NCBI GenBank assembly: GCA_020852815.1
Contig: JADZAN010000002.1
Coordinates: 248,001 to 312,000, forward strand
Source: Gemmatimonadaceae bacterium
GTDB taxonomy: Bacteria > Gemmatimonadota > Gemmatimonadetes > Gemmatimonadales > Gemmatimonadaceae
Direction of reading: 5' to 3'
Length of the DNA: 64,000 bases
Shown: positions 19,277 through 27,576 of the stretch, in pieces
Numbering within the stretch: the first letter of the stretch is position 1
Layout of the letters: every line of letters begins with the position of its first letter
Translations under genes and position numbers: made by a program
Notes under the pieces: model-generated
Told to the model about the DNA's origin: nothing
The model's database searches: none
The model's input: only the letters and a program-made list of their open reading frames with translations

Positions 19277-20953
19277 TCAGCGTGAGCGCGGTGGCGCCTC
19301 GCGCTCGCGATCGTAGCGCACGTTGCGGGCGCGCCCGGCAAAGGCGCGGAGTCCCGTGATGTTCCCGCTCGCGTCGCGCACGAATCGCAGCGTCGCCGGC
19401 CCCATCCGAAAGCCGTCGGCGTAGTACGGTACCAGCGGGAGTTCGTCGTCGGGCGAGATGCGTGCCAGGAGGCGAGCGCCATCGAGCCGCACCACGAGTC
19501 GCGCGTCCAGCTCCGGCGATCGATAGCTCCCGGCATAGTCGCCTAACGACAACGAGGCGGTGGTCGGCGGCGTCGCCGCGACGAGCTCGGTCACCTCGCC
19601 ATCTGGTGCGGTGACGCGGAGCGCGGTGGCCTTGCCGTCGGCCGGCGTGAAGCGAAGCGTCATCCCCGAGGGGGTGGCGTATGTGCCCGGTGAACCTGTG
19701 CCCGACAGCGAGTCGTTCGACGGGCCCATGACGCGTGCGAACTCGCCGACGGTGGCGATCGCGAGTCCGTCGTCGGTGCGCGGCGCGCGGTACATCCCCA
19801 CGATCCGGTCGCGCTCCGCCACGGCGATCGGCGTGGCGGCGACGCGCGTCGCCGTCGCGCGGGGAACGAACAGCTCGGCCACCGCGCGCCCCAGCTGCAC
19901 TGCATTGGCATTCGCCGCGTTGCACCACACCGCGACCGAGGTGCGCGCCTCGGGATAGCGCGCGAGGAAGGTGCGATAGCCGGCGGTCGAGCCCGAGTGC
20001 GAGACCTCGCGCACGCCATCGCGCCAGGGGTTCACCTGCAAGCCTAACGCGTAGGTGAGCGTGCGCCCGTCGTTGAGGCGCATGCGCGTCTCGAGGAGCT
20101 GCGTCAGCTCCGGCCGCCCAAGGAGACCGTTCGACAGCGACTCGTTCCAGGCCAGGAGGTCGTCGAGCGACGAGAGGAGCCCCCCGTTGCCGTGCACCAT
20201 CGTGAACGGCATGTCCTGCACCCACTTCCCGCGCTCGAAGGCGTAGGCGGTGGCGCGAGCGGGGACCACGCGCCGGTAGTCGTCGCGCCACTGCGTGTGC
20301 GTCATGCCTAACGGCTTGAACAGCCGCTCCTGCTCGAACTGGGCAAACGGCATCCCGCTCACCCGCGACACGATCGTCGCCGCCAGCACGTAGCCGGTGT
20401 TGCTGTACAGGTACTCGCTCCCCGGCGCGAAGTTCAGCTCGCGCTGCCGAGCGACGAGGTCGAGGATCATCGTGTTCGTGTGCACCTGGGACCCCGGCTC
20501 GCGCCCCATGAGCCCGAGCAGCGCCCACTGGTCGCGGAGCCCGCTCGTCATCGTGAGGATGTGGCGGATGGTGATCCGCTGGCCGAAGTCGGGGAGCTCG
20601 GGGATGTACTTCCGCACCTCGTCGTCCAGCGAGAGCTTCCCTTCCAGCTGCAACAATGCCACCGCCGCGGCGGTGAACTGCTTGGCCACCGACCCGGACT
20701 CGGAGATCGAGTTGGCCGTGAGCGGGACGCCGTACTCGAGGTTGGCCATCCCGTAGCCGCGCTTGAAGACGGGCGTGCCGTTGCGCCCCACCCCCACCAG
20801 GCACCCCGGCGTGGTGCTGTCGAAACGAGCGAAGAGGGCGTCGATGCGACGTGCCGTGGAGTCTGCAACGCCCTGCGCCACACCATCGCGCGGCACGAGG
20901 AGGAGACCACTGACGAACACCAGCGCAGTCGCGCGGACGAGCGATCGGATCAT
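19277..20953 (-). CDS. Beta-lactamase-fold serine hydrolase (class C / Pab87-like), exported
   Basis: 558 residues with a Sec leader (LVRATALVFVSGLLLVP, cut near GVAQG). The serine-hydrolase triad of this fold is visible: S88-V-A-K91 (SESGSVAKQF), YSNTGY and HSGSTAG, so it should be active. The extra 200 C-terminal residues form beta-rich sequence (LGDYAGSYRSPELDARLVV), as in family members with a lipocalin-like tail. Typical activities are D-amino-acid peptidase, esterase or carboxypeptidase; the substrate is not predictable. It follows the GH-A-like lipoprotein gene by 40 bp in the same direction, suggesting co-transcription. Confidence 0.87.
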   Translation of the reverse strand: MIRSLVRATALVFVSGLLLVPRDGVAQGVADSTARRIDALFARFDSTTPGCLVGVGRNGTPVFKRGYGMANLEYGVPLTANSISESGSVAKQFTAAAVALLQLEGKLSLDDEVRKYIPELPDFGQRITIRHILTMTSGLRDQWALLGLMGREPGSQVHTNTMILDLVARQRELNFAPGSEYLYSNTGYVLAATIVSRVSGMPFAQFEQERLFKPLGMTHTQWRDDYRRVVPARATAYAFERGKWVQDMPFTMVHGNGGLLSSLDDLLAWNESLSNGLLGRPELTQLLETRMRLNDGRTLTYALGLQVNPWRDGVREVSHSGSTAGYRTFLARYPEARTSVAVWCNAANANAVQLGRAVAELFVPRATATRVAATPIAVAERDRIVGMYRAPRTDDGLAIATVGEFARVMGPSNDSLSGTGSPGTYATPSGMTLRFTPADGKATALRVTAPDGEVTELVAATPPTTASLSLGDYAGSYRSPELDARLVVRLDGARLLARISPDDELPLVPYYADGFRMGPATLRFVRDASGNITGLRAFAGRARNVRYDREREAPPRSR

Positions 20954-20993
20954 GCGTGCGTACCTCGGAATGGGCTACCGGCCTGACGGGCGT

Positions 20994-22127
20994 TCAGGGC
21001 GCCTTCCACGTCTTTCTGTACAACGAATCCCACGCCGCCAACGCTGGCTTGGGAGCCAGCGCCGTGTCCACCATCCCGAGCCGCAGGAACGGGAGGAGCC
21101 GCGCGTCGCTGCCAAATATGCGCGACGAGAGATCCGTGAAGGTGAGCTGGAAGACGTAGCGCGGCGCGAGCAGCGCCGCCAGCTCTCCCTGCCGGTGAAT
21201 CCACCGCGCCTGCCGTTGGGGCGAACTCTGGAACGTCGCCGTGGTCGCCGAACTCCACCCGCCTTCCGTCACGAGCGTGGGAAGGTGGCGCCCGCCTAAC
21301 GGGCGCGTGTACCAGTCGTCCGGCACCTCGGAAGGCTCGGTGAACCCTCCCAGGTATGGGTACGACGAGAGCCCCAGCCACTCGACGAAGGGAAAGTCGC
21401 GGAAGTCCTGCTCGACGCCGACGTATCGGTTGGTCCCGCCCAACCGCCCCCATGCGTGCTCCACCTGCACGGTGATAAAGCGCGGGATCGTCGCGTCGAT
21501 CCCCCGTACATCGGCGGCGGCCGCATTGGCCGCCGTGACGATCGCACTGTACAACGCCGGCGGCGCGGCGTCGCGAATCAGGTTGGTCTCGACGGCCAAT
21601 CCGATCCCGGCCGGGTGATAGCGCGTCACGAGCGCCCGCACCCATAGACGGTACAGCGCCTGGATGGCTGGGTCGGTCATGCTCCGTCCCGCCTTCCGCA
21701 GGTTGTCCGAGTCGCTCTCCCGCTGGATCCCGTTGGACGGATCGACAACGATGACGAGCTCCATCCCCTTCCCGCGCCAGAACTGCACGACGCCGTCCCA
21801 GTCGCGCTCGAGGATGTTCGTCATCGATTCACCGGCGAGGATCGACGTCCAGGGCGGCTCGGCATGGATGATCGCCGCGTCGGCGCGCTCGGCCCACAGC
21901 TGCAACGATCGTACGGCGAGCGGGAGGTCGTCGGACGGCGGGACGTTGGCGAAGCCGAGTCGGTAGCTGCGTGTTCCGAGCGAGGGGGCGCCGCCCGTCG
22001 GCTGTCCATCGGCGGGCTTGCACGCCGTGACGCCGGCGGCCAGCAGCGACCACGCCAGCGCCCCCGCGAAAGTGCACGCGCGCGAGGCGCTCGCGGCGCG
22101 CTCCTCAATGTCGTACCATCCCGCCAT
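20994..22127 (-). CDS. Lipoprotein with GH-A-like TIM-barrel features, possible glycosidase
   Basis: About 377 residues from ATG at 22127 (an alternative ATG lies at 22154). The leader AGALAWSLLAAGVTAC ends in a lipobox. The mature part carries two glutamates in the setting expected for clan GH-A acid/base and nucleophile: GLAVETNL and PTLVTEGGW. Strand-like repeats in between (LVIVVDPSNG, FVEWLGLSSYPYLGGF) match the barrel pattern. The GH family was not identified. The start codon overlaps, on the opposite strand, that of the VOC gene in the palindrome CCATGG, so the two divergent genes share their start region. Confidence 0.6.
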   Translation of the reverse strand: MAGWYDIEERAASASRACTFAGALAWSLLAAGVTACKPADGQPTGGAPSLGTRSYRLGFANVPPSDDLPLAVRSLQLWAERADAAIIHAEPPWTSILAGESMTNILERDWDGVVQFWRGKGMELVIVVDPSNGIQRESDSDNLRKAGRSMTDPAIQALYRLWVRALVTRYHPAGIGLAVETNLIRDAAPPALYSAIVTAANAAAADVRGIDATIPRFITVQVEHAWGRLGGTNRYVGVEQDFRDFPFVEWLGLSSYPYLGGFTEPSEVPDDWYTRPLGGRHLPTLVTEGGWSSATTATFQSSPQRQARWIHRQGELAALLAPRYVFQLTFTDLSSRIFGSDARLLPFLRLGMVDTALAPKPALAAWDSLYRKTWKAP

Positions 22128-22524
22128 GGCATTCCTCGACCTGGTGACGCTCATCGTGCGCGACTACGATCGGGCGATCGCGTTCTTCACCGAAGTCCTC
22201 GGCTTCGTGCTTGCTGAAGATAGCCCGTCCCTGACGAATGATGGACGCCCCAAGCGCTGGGTCGTCGTGCGTCCGTCCCCCGGAGGGAGCGGGCTACTCC
22301 TGGCGCGCGCGGACGGGGGCGCGCAAGAGGAGTGCGCGGGCCGGCAGTTTGCCGGGCGCGTCGGACTCTTCCTGCGGGTTGAGGACTTTGCTGCGACACT
22401 GGCGCGGTTGCAGGCGGCGGGAGTGTCCATCGTCGCACCGCCACGAGACGAGCCGTACGGCCAGGTGGCGATCTTTCTCGACTGCGAAGGGAACCGATGG
22501 GATCTCCTGGGTCCGCGAGGCTGA
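22126..22524 (+). CDS. VOC (glyoxalase/bleomycin-resistance) family protein
   Basis: 132 residues from ATG at 22126; an in-frame ATG at 22108 is possible. Two beta-alpha-beta-beta-beta repeats are recognisable: FLDLVTLIVRDYDRAIAFFTEVLGF in the first half and GLFLRVEDFAATLARLQAAGV with FLDCEGNRWDLLG in the second. Candidate metal ligands are few, since the first-strand His is replaced, so the reaction is uncertain. The family includes dioxygenases, epimerases and lactoylglutathione lyases. It is followed after one base by an FAD oxidase gene, so the two are translated together and probably share a pathway. Confidence 0.8.
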   Translation: MAFLDLVTLIVRDYDRAIAFFTEVLGFVLAEDSPSLTNDGRPKRWVVVRPSPGGSGLLLARADGGAQEECAGRQFAGRVGLFLRVEDFAATLARLQAAGVSIVAPPRDEPYGQVAIFLDCEGNRWDLLGPRG

Positions 22525-22525
22525 G

Positions 22526-23680
22526 GTGACGGGCGCGTCGGTCATCATCGCGGGCGCCGGCATTGTCGGCTCGTCGATCGCGTACCACCTCGCGGCGCGC
22601 GGCTGCCGCGACATCCTTCTTCTCGAGCGATCGGAGTCGCCGGCCAGCGGGAGCACCGGGCGTTCCGCTGGAGGTGTTCGGCATCAGTTCGGCTCTGCGG
22701 TCAATGTGCGGCTCTCGCTGTATTCCATCGCACGGCTCAGCGCCTTCACGGAGGAGATTGGGGGACACGCCTCGCTGCGGCAGGTGGGCTACCTCTTCCT
22801 GCATACCGAGCCTGCCTCGTGGGAGCGCTACCAGCGACAGGCACAGCTGCAACGCTCGCTCGGTGTCCCGGCAGAGTTGTTGAGCGCCGAGGAGTCGGCG
22901 CGCCTCGTACCGGGGACGCGGGTCGACGACGTGCTGGGCGCCTCGTTCTGCCCTTGGGACGGCTATTGCGATCCGTATGGCATTGCGATGGGATACCTCG
23001 CGCGCGCCCGCGCGTTAGGCGCGCGCGTACGGTGCGACACACCCGTGACCGAAGTCCGGCGCAAGGGTGAGCGCGTCGTGGCGCTGCGGACCCCCCATGG
23101 CGAGGCTGGCTGCGACGTGTTCGTCAACGCGGCCGGCGCGTGGGCCGGACGTGTCGGGGCGCTCGCCGGGCTCGACATCCCGGTGCACCCGTATCGCCGC
23201 ACGATCTACATGAGTGATGCATTCGACGGGCTCCCGGACGGGATGCCCTTCACCTTCGACGTCTCCAGCGGCTTCTATATCCGCAAGGAGGGGCAGGCGC
23301 TCCTCTTCGGCCTCACCAATCCGCATGAGCCCTCCAGCGAGCGTCTCGACGTCGATTGGGAGTGGATGGACACCGTGCTCGAAGCAGGCGTGCGACGCTT
23401 CCCGCTGTTAGGGGAGGCACGGCTCGCGCACGATCGCTGCTGGTCCGGGTTGTACGAGGTCACGCCAGACCACATGCCGATCCTGGGGCGACACCCCGAC
23501 CTGGCGAACTACGTCGACGCGAGCGGCTTCAGCGGGCACGGCGTGATGCACTCGCCGGCGACGGGGTTGCTGATGGCCGAGGAGGTGCTCGATGGGCGCG
23601 CCCACACCATCGACATCGATGAGCTGCGGATCGCGCGCTTTGCGTCACGCGAGTTGCGGAGTGAGACGAACGTGTTCTAG
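22526..23680 (+). CDS. FAD-dependent oxidoreductase of the DAO / sarcosine oxidase family
   Basis: 384 residues from GTG at 22526, one base after the VOC stop; the FAD-binding strand SVIIAGAGIVGSSIAYHLA follows at once, which fixes the start. Further family marks are LLLERSESPASGSTGRSAGGVRHQF, FVNAAGAWA and the C-terminal GLYEVTPDHMPILGRHP with GFSGHGVMHSPATG, which close the FAD site. Members oxidise the C-N bond of glycine derivatives, proline or D-amino acids. No covalent-flavin Cys is evident. Soluble, no leader. The substrate is unknown. Confidence 0.88.
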   Translation: MTGASVIIAGAGIVGSSIAYHLAARGCRDILLLERSESPASGSTGRSAGGVRHQFGSAVNVRLSLYSIARLSAFTEEIGGHASLRQVGYLFLHTEPASWERYQRQAQLQRSLGVPAELLSAEESARLVPGTRVDDVLGASFCPWDGYCDPYGIAMGYLARARALGARVRCDTPVTEVRRKGERVVALRTPHGEAGCDVFVNAAGAWAGRVGALAGLDIPVHPYRRTIYMSDAFDGLPDGMPFTFDVSSGFYIRKEGQALLFGLTNPHEPSSERLDVDWEWMDTVLEAGVRRFPLLGEARLAHDRCWSGLYEVTPDHMPILGRHPDLANYVDASGFSGHGVMHSPATGLLMAEEVLDGRAHTIDIDELRIARFASRELRSETNVF

Positions 23681-23778
23681 CGGTCGAGTCCCATTGTGTC
23701 TCAGCGTTCGTCCTGGCGACCGCGGATGGCCCAGTGGAACAGCTGCCATTCTCGATCGTCTGACAGGAGGGGGAGGGG

Positions 23779-26553
23779 ATGCCAACCGAACTCGCAGGGC
23801 GCGAGCGTCGCGCCGGGGTGACGCGTCATATGACACTCGGTCTGTTGGTCGCCATTGGGGCGTGGTGCAGCGGCTGTCAGGCAGAGGCGCACGCGCCCAC
23901 GCCTCCGCTCCTCCCGCAGCCGACGGCGTCGACCAATCAGCAGGCATGCGAGGGGTGTACACGCTTCGCCGTGCGCGTGCGCGATGGCGTGGCGCGCTTG
24001 GAGGTCCTCTACAACACCTCCCTGTGCCGCACGGGACAGCTGCAACTGCTCGCGGACACCGCGCCGGTCTACGACGCGAGTTCCGGCACGCTCCGCGTGC
24101 CGGTGGTGATCAGGAATGTCGGCAGCACGGCCGTCGTGGCGCCCACGCGCATCTTCTTCAACGCCGACAGCTCGCAGTTTCTCGGGTCGCAAGGACAGAT
24201 CCTCCCCGGGACGCCGGACATCGTCGCCACGAACCTGGACACGACGCTGGCGGGTGGCCGCGCCGGCTCGTGGCGCTATGACACCCTGCTGGCCGCGGGT
24301 GCGCCGCCGCAGGTCCTCGCGCCGGGGGCAACCACACGGCGCAAATGGCTCGTGTTTGCGGGAAGCAGTCTCGCACAGTGGGTCCGGCTCAAGTTGGCGA
24401 CCATGGCGACGCTCGTCGGAAGCGTGCCGGCGATCGCGCCGGACTCGATACCGGTGACTCTGTTGGGGACCTTACCGAATCTGACAGCGCCCGATGGAGA
24501 GACGCTGAAGGCGCAGCTGGTCGTTGTATTGTTTCATCGCGAAGCGACGGTTGTCGATCGCGCGAGAGCGATAAATGGGATCGGCGGTTTCGTCGTGGGC
24601 GGGCGGAGGACAATTCAAGGGGACGGTTGGTACATCGTGCGTGTGCCGACCGCAACGACCGTGGACAGCGTTCTCTCCGTCCTCGATGCGCTGATGTCGG
24701 ATCCATCGGTTGAAGTGGCAGGCGAGTACTCGACCAGCACTCCGCGGGACGAGTCCTGGATGAAGCCGCACGACGGCCCGCTCTGGCAGCGTTCGTCATG
24801 GGCGGTCGTTCCCGTATTGGCGTCCGGCATCAATCAGGCGATGGAGCGAGTTGGAGCGCCACTCGCGTGGGGGTGCGAGACTGGCAGCACTACTGTCCGT
24901 CTCGGCACGGTGGATGCAGGATTCGGGCGACCGGCTGATCTGGCGCCGAACATCGTGGATGTTGTTGATCCGGTAGTACTGGGCGATCACGGGACGATGA
25001 TGGCGTCCATCGTCGCGGCTGTAGGAAACAACTCCCGTGGAATGTCCGGAGTCATGTGGAGTGCGTCGCTTCTTCTGCGAAACAAGTTGGTCGACGCTCG
25101 AGACTCCACCAGAATCGCGCCTGTGCCATGGTGGACGGCGATTGAGGAGAATCTGCTGCAGCTAGGTAGAGCGGGCGCTTCGATCATGCAGTCAGCCATC
25201 CTCCGACTTCAGCAGGAGGGCCGGACTCCTCTCGTTGTGTTGAGCGCCGGAAATGACGGCATCGACGCGAGGCTCGCGGGATACGTCGGAGCCCGCGCCA
25301 AGTACCCAAACCAGGTCGTGGTGGTCGGCGCTGTGCGTGCGGATGGTGCACCGTGGCCGGTTTCAAACCATGGACCAGCGGTCGACGTATACGCACCGGG
25401 AGAAGACGTCGGGGCCATCACCAGAGCCGAGAAGGACACGGTGGCCTCGGGTACCTCTTTCGCCGCGCCCATTGTTGCGGGTAGTGCAGGCCTTCTGCTG
25501 TCATTCATTCCGAATCTCACGACGATGGAGCTACGATCGTTGGTGCTTGCTGGCGCCAATGACTCCGTGAGTGTGAGTGGCTATCGGCGCCCTCTGCTTA
25601 GTGCATACGGTGCACTCCGCACCGCCGCCCGCCGCCCCGGCGCCCCCCTCTGCGGCAACCCGGTCGCGTTCTCCGCGCAGCTCGACACGATTCAACAGAC
25701 GTCCACCATCACGGTGTACGCGAAACGGTCGCCGGGCGCCGGCGACTTCGAATCGCTGAGCACCTTCACGGTGCCAGGCATCAACGGCGCCCCCGTGTAC
25801 CTGCCACATGGAGGCAAGCAGATCCTCGTCGATCTTGGCGATGGGCTCGGATTGCATCGCGTAGCCCAGTATACCGCCACCGGGTGGCAGACGCTCAGTG
25901 CCCCGTGGCCGATCGCCACCGACTCCAGCGTCTCGGGTGTTACGTGGTCGTCGCGCGGTTGGTCGCACGATGGCGATACGGCGTTGTACGTCACCAAGAC
26001 GATGAACCCTGGTTTCCTCACCGCCAACGTCTCGTACAATCTCTGGTCCGCCGGGTTGCTCGGCGCGACACTCGCCACGCGGGCCAATCTTCCCGACCGG
26101 TGGACGCCCGCAGGCGGTGGCGGGGCGAACACTGGTGGCGTCGGCTTCGCGGGGACGCTCTCCCCCACGGGGCGCTTTGCCGTCACGGTGGTCACCGATG
26201 GAGCGGCCCCCGGACAGTACCGTTTCTCCAAGGTCGACCTTCCCAGCGGCTCCGATTCGCTGCTCTTCACCGACGTCCTCGACTGGGCGCCCCAGTATCC
26301 GAGCGCCTACGCCGGGCCGGCGCCCTTCTTCGGCCTCACCGTGGCAGAAGATGGATCGGAACTGTGGTACACCGCGCCGGTGCAGAACGACGCGCACTAC
26401 TATGGCTGCGTGTTCAAGCGCTACTCACTCACGCAGCGCCAGTTCGCGTCCGTTGACGTGTTGCCGGGCAACGGCCTGACCGCCTGTACGCCCACGTCGT
26501 TTGCCTGGCAGGGTGGGGCCGCGCGCCTGGCGGGGCCGCGCGTGGCACGGTAA
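23779..26553 (+). CDS. Subtilisin-type (S8) serine protease lipoprotein
   Basis: 924 residues. The start at 23779 is supported by an AGGAGG 8 bases upstream; the hydrophobic leader MTLGLLVAIGAWCSGC ends in a lipobox. A long N-terminal region precedes the protease domain, which has the catalytic Asp in GTVDAGFG, His in GDHGTMMASIVAA, the oxyanion Asn in LSAGNDG and Ser in SGTSFAAPIVAGSAG. A beta-rich C-terminal part, possibly a propeller, completes it. The protease segment (about 24430-25620) is roughly 60% G+C and less codon-biased than both flanks, as if acquired separately. Anchored to the envelope; target unknown. Confidence 0.88.
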   Translation: MPTELAGRERRAGVTRHMTLGLLVAIGAWCSGCQAEAHAPTPPLLPQPTASTNQQACEGCTRFAVRVRDGVARLEVLYNTSLCRTGQLQLLADTAPVYDASSGTLRVPVVIRNVGSTAVVAPTRIFFNADSSQFLGSQGQILPGTPDIVATNLDTTLAGGRAGSWRYDTLLAAGAPPQVLAPGATTRRKWLVFAGSSLAQWVRLKLATMATLVGSVPAIAPDSIPVTLLGTLPNLTAPDGETLKAQLVVVLFHREATVVDRARAINGIGGFVVGGRRTIQGDGWYIVRVPTATTVDSVLSVLDALMSDPSVEVAGEYSTSTPRDESWMKPHDGPLWQRSSWAVVPVLASGINQAMERVGAPLAWGCETGSTTVRLGTVDAGFGRPADLAPNIVDVVDPVVLGDHGTMMASIVAAVGNNSRGMSGVMWSASLLLRNKLVDARDSTRIAPVPWWTAIEENLLQLGRAGASIMQSAILRLQQEGRTPLVVLSAGNDGIDARLAGYVGARAKYPNQVVVVGAVRADGAPWPVSNHGPAVDVYAPGEDVGAITRAEKDTVASGTSFAAPIVAGSAGLLLSFIPNLTTMELRSLVLAGANDSVSVSGYRRPLLSAYGALRTAARRPGAPLCGNPVAFSAQLDTIQQTSTITVYAKRSPGAGDFESLSTFTVPGINGAPVYLPHGGKQILVDLGDGLGLHRVAQYTATGWQTLSAPWPIATDSSVSGVTWSSRGWSHDGDTALYVTKTMNPGFLTANVSYNLWSAGLLGATLATRANLPDRWTPAGGGGANTGGVGFAGTLSPTGRFAVTVVTDGAAPGQYRFSKVDLPSGSDSLLFTDVLDWAPQYPSAYAGPAPFFGLTVAEDGSELWYTAPVQNDAHYYGCVFKRYSLTQRQFASVDVLPGNGLTACTPTSFAWQGGAARLAGPRVAR

Positions 26554-26614
26554 GGGGTCGAGACAGTCGTTAGGCGCCGGCGCCGCCACGCTCGCGCCCA
26601 GGCAACCTTCCTCG

Positions 26615-27493
26615 TCACGCGACCATCGTCACCACCAGACAGCCGGCGACGATGAGCCCCACGCCGCACAGGCGCGGGCGCGTGATCCGCTCGCCCAGCA
26701 GCCACCACCCCAGGAAGACGCCAACGGCAATGCTGAGTTGGCGCATCCCCAGCACGTAGCTCGTCACGCCGGTGCGCAGCGAGAGCAGGATCAGGAGGTA
26801 CGAACAGGTGTTGAGGAGCCCGATGGCCACGATCGCCAAGCGATGCGACATCCACGTGCGACGCACGTCGCCAGGCGCAACGCGCCAGGCCAGCCACGCC
26901 GCATATCCCCCCGCCACCAGCACGGTGTACAAATAGATGTAGGCAAAGGGCGCCAGGTGGCGAATGGCGCGCTTGTCCCACACGGTGTATCCGGCCGCCA
27001 CGAAGCCGGCCGCAACGGAGTACACCGTGGCGCGCGAGCGCAGCGACTGCCCCAGCGTGCGCATGGCCCCGGCGGAGAAGGCCGGCAGGTTGAGGACGAG
27101 GATCCCCGCGATGATGGCGGCGAGCCCGGCCACCCCCGCCGGCGCCACCCGCTCGCCTAACGCGAACCACCCGGCGATGGGGAGGAAAGCAAGGATGGCG
27201 CCGCGCGAGATGGGGTAGACGACGGAGAGGTCGCCGTGACGGTAGGCGTGCGCCAGGAAGACGTAGTTGAGCCCCACACCGGTCGCCGCGATGCCGGTGT
27301 ACCACAGCACCGTCGGCGTGTCGGGGAGCGCGGCGGCGAACCCCCACGCGAAGACCGGCGCCAGGAGCACCGCCTCGGCCACCTTGCTGAGCGCCACCAC
27401 CTGCTGCGTCCCCCCGGCGCGCTTGAGCAGGTAGTTCCACGTCGCGTGCAGCACCGCGGAGGCAAGGACCAGGGAGAATGCGCTCGGCGGCAT
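26615..27493 (-). CDS. EamA/DMT-family transporter
   Basis: 292 residues with about ten hydrophobic segments arranged as two EamA repeats: first SLVLASAVLHATWNYLLKRA through GLAAIIAGILVLNL, second YSVAAGFVAAGYTVWDKRA through GVGLIVAGCLVV. The conserved gap between halves and the GER motif near the end of each half (FALGERV, WLLGERI) fit the drug/metabolite superfamily. Members export amino acids, nucleosides or other small metabolites through the inner membrane. The substrate is unknown. It is divergent from the glycosidase gene, with about 83 bp between starts. Confidence 0.85.
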   Translation of the reverse strand: MPPSAFSLVLASAVLHATWNYLLKRAGGTQQVVALSKVAEAVLLAPVFAWGFAAALPDTPTVLWYTGIAATGVGLNYVFLAHAYRHGDLSVVYPISRGAILAFLPIAGWFALGERVAPAGVAGLAAIIAGILVLNLPAFSAGAMRTLGQSLRSRATVYSVAAGFVAAGYTVWDKRAIRHLAPFAYIYLYTVLVAGGYAAWLAWRVAPGDVRRTWMSHRLAIVAIGLLNTCSYLLILLSLRTGVTSYVLGMRQLSIAVGVFLGWWLLGERITRPRLCGVGLIVAGCLVVTMVA

Positions 27494-27576
27494 GCCGGGA
27501 ATCTCGCCCGTTGCCGGCGCGCTCGACAGCCTCGGCGCCTTCCCTCACATTCCCCGGTGCCTCTCCTCCCCATGCC

